A stretch of DNA of 13,373 nucleotides from JAUWQU01 sp964605095 (GTDB lineage: Bacteria > Planctomycetota > Phycisphaerae > SM23-33), in NCBI GenBank assembly GCA_964605095.1, contig CAZSBS010000131.1, forward strand, positions 1 to 13,373, written 5' to 3'. Position numbers and translations under genes: made by a program. The stretch's first letter is position 1; the number at the start of each line of letters is the position of its first letter. The notes beneath the pieces are model-generated. The model was not told where the DNA came from and did no database searches. It was given only the letters and a program-made list of their open reading frames with translations. Below are positions 12,668 through 13,373 of this stretch, in pieces.

Positions 12668-13373
12668 TCAATCCAATCGCCCTTCCTGGCGCCTAAAAAA
12701 GTTGAAGCACCCGTCGCCGACAAGGTTCACCTCGATCGATGCTTGCTTGGCCCGAGATGTCAGACACTCGCGTATTTGCATTCGCACCTTCGCTATTTCG
12801 TATGCTGTTAGCCCCATGATGGTCCCGGCAATGGACGCGCCATTTCGTGCCGCGGACAAACGGAGCCGCTCAAGGTTCGTGGAATGGTAGCCGAAACCCA
12901 GGAAGTAGATTCGATGGGCGTTGCCTATGGCAGCCCAAGCTGCTTCGAAGTCCGGACCTTCCTCTTGAGCTTCAGAAATGATTTGGATGCCCTTTGCACT
13001 CTCGGCAACGTCGTTATCGTTCACGCAACCATATTCTCGCTTAGGTTCCTCCCTGTCTTGCCAGGGCAAAGCGCCTAGTTGGCCATGGAGATGAATAAAC
13101 CCGAGTCCCTTGAGTTGATTGGCAACAGCCGCGTCGTCTTCTTTGAACTTCTCCTTTAGATGCGTGAAAAGGAAGTGCTCCAGGGAGCGGTCGTAGTTGA
13201 ACGTCACTATCGTAAGCTTGTTATCCTGTAACTCATAGAAGTATGCGTCGATCGCATTAGCCAAAGACCAATACCAATTGCCCTTGTCCCCTGATCCCAT
13301 CTTTGCGAAGAGCTTATCCTCGTTTTCCACTTGGGCCAGGAAGTAGCCCATCGCAGCCTTACCAACTTTATGG
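12668..13373 (-). CDS. SIR2-like domain protein, partial (5' end beyond window)
   Basis: The - strand frame is open to the window edge and reads HKVGKAAMGYFLAQV across the ATG at 13351, so the true start is probably outside; 234-235 residues are visible. Numbered from that Met, the SIR2-type motifs are VTFNYDRSLEHFL (49-61, Asn52 and Asp54), FIHLHGQLG (85-93, with the candidate catalytic His) and IYFLGFGYHSTNLERL (148-163). These match the SIR2-like family (NAD-binding Rossmann fold) whose members can hydrolyse NAD+ in anti-phage systems. The N-terminal GAG-type nucleotide-binding motif lies outside the window. GC and codon use are visibly lower than in neighbouring genes, suggesting horizontal acquisition. 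The visible C terminus (GCFNFFRRQEGRLD) shows no extra domain; an effector or sensor domain could be upstream. Confidence 0.8.
   Translation of the reverse strand, partial: HKVGKAAMGYFLAQVENEDKLFAKMGSGDKGNWYWSLANAIDAYFYELQDNKLTIVTFNYDRSLEHFLFTHLKEKFKEDDAAVANQLKGLGFIHLHGQLGALPWQDREEPKREYGCVNDNDVAESAKGIQIISEAQEEGPDFEAAWAAIGNAHRIYFLGFGYHSTNLERLRLSAARNGASIAGTIMGLTAYEIAKVRMQIRECLTSRAKQASIEVNLVGDGCFNFFRRQEGRLD

Overview
The window is high-GC bacterial DNA. It looks like a genome or metagenome fragment from the Planctomycetota, possibly near Phycisphaerae. That placement is inference. It rests on a Tat-exported GFO/IDH/MocA oxidoreductase of the kind multiplied in that phylum, many heptanucleotide and palindromic intergenic repeats, an MCE lipid-transport operon, and high GC. 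No rRNA or tRNA gene was seen.

Left part (1-3043, + strand): the C-terminal end of a GlmU-like sugar nucleotidyltransferase, then a complete single-chain ADP-forming acyl-CoA synthetase (acetate--CoA ligase type), then a short heptamer repeat tract and a small stand-alone acyl carrier protein. From 3040 rightward everything recognisable is on the - strand.

Centre (3040-7852, - strand): a transcription unit reading right to left from a near-consensus sigma70-type promoter (7825-7852). It encodes a HEAT-repeat lipoprotein, an RsbW/SpoIIAB-like histidine-kinase-fold ATPase, a STAS-domain anti-sigma-antagonist-like protein, and the three core parts of an MCE/Mla phospholipid transporter (MlaE permease, MlaF ATPase, MlaD substrate-binding protein). 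The first four genes overlap or abut (4-nt overlap, 0-nt gap, 2-nt gap). This physically ties a partner-switching regulatory pair to an ABC lipid transporter. At the far end the operon abuts a C-terminal scrap of a glycosidase-like gene, whose stop codon overlaps that of the acyl carrier protein.

Right-centre (7873-11385, - strand): a Tat-exported GFO/IDH/MocA oxidoreductase with its own terminator, and a translationally coupled dapB-ltaE pair (lysine biosynthesis reductase and threonine aldolase, 4-nt overlap).

Right end (11386-13373): about 1.28 kb with no intact gene. It holds a scrap of glutaminyl-tRNA synthetase, two 300-bp copies (about 96% identical by hand alignment, exactly 501 bp apart) of a non-coding element that can fold on itself almost end to end with 20-bp terminal inverted repeats, and a spacer with two further hairpins. 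Beyond it lies a lower-GC SIR2-domain gene, cut by the window edge, of a type often seen in anti-phage defence loci. This stretch looks like accessory DNA.
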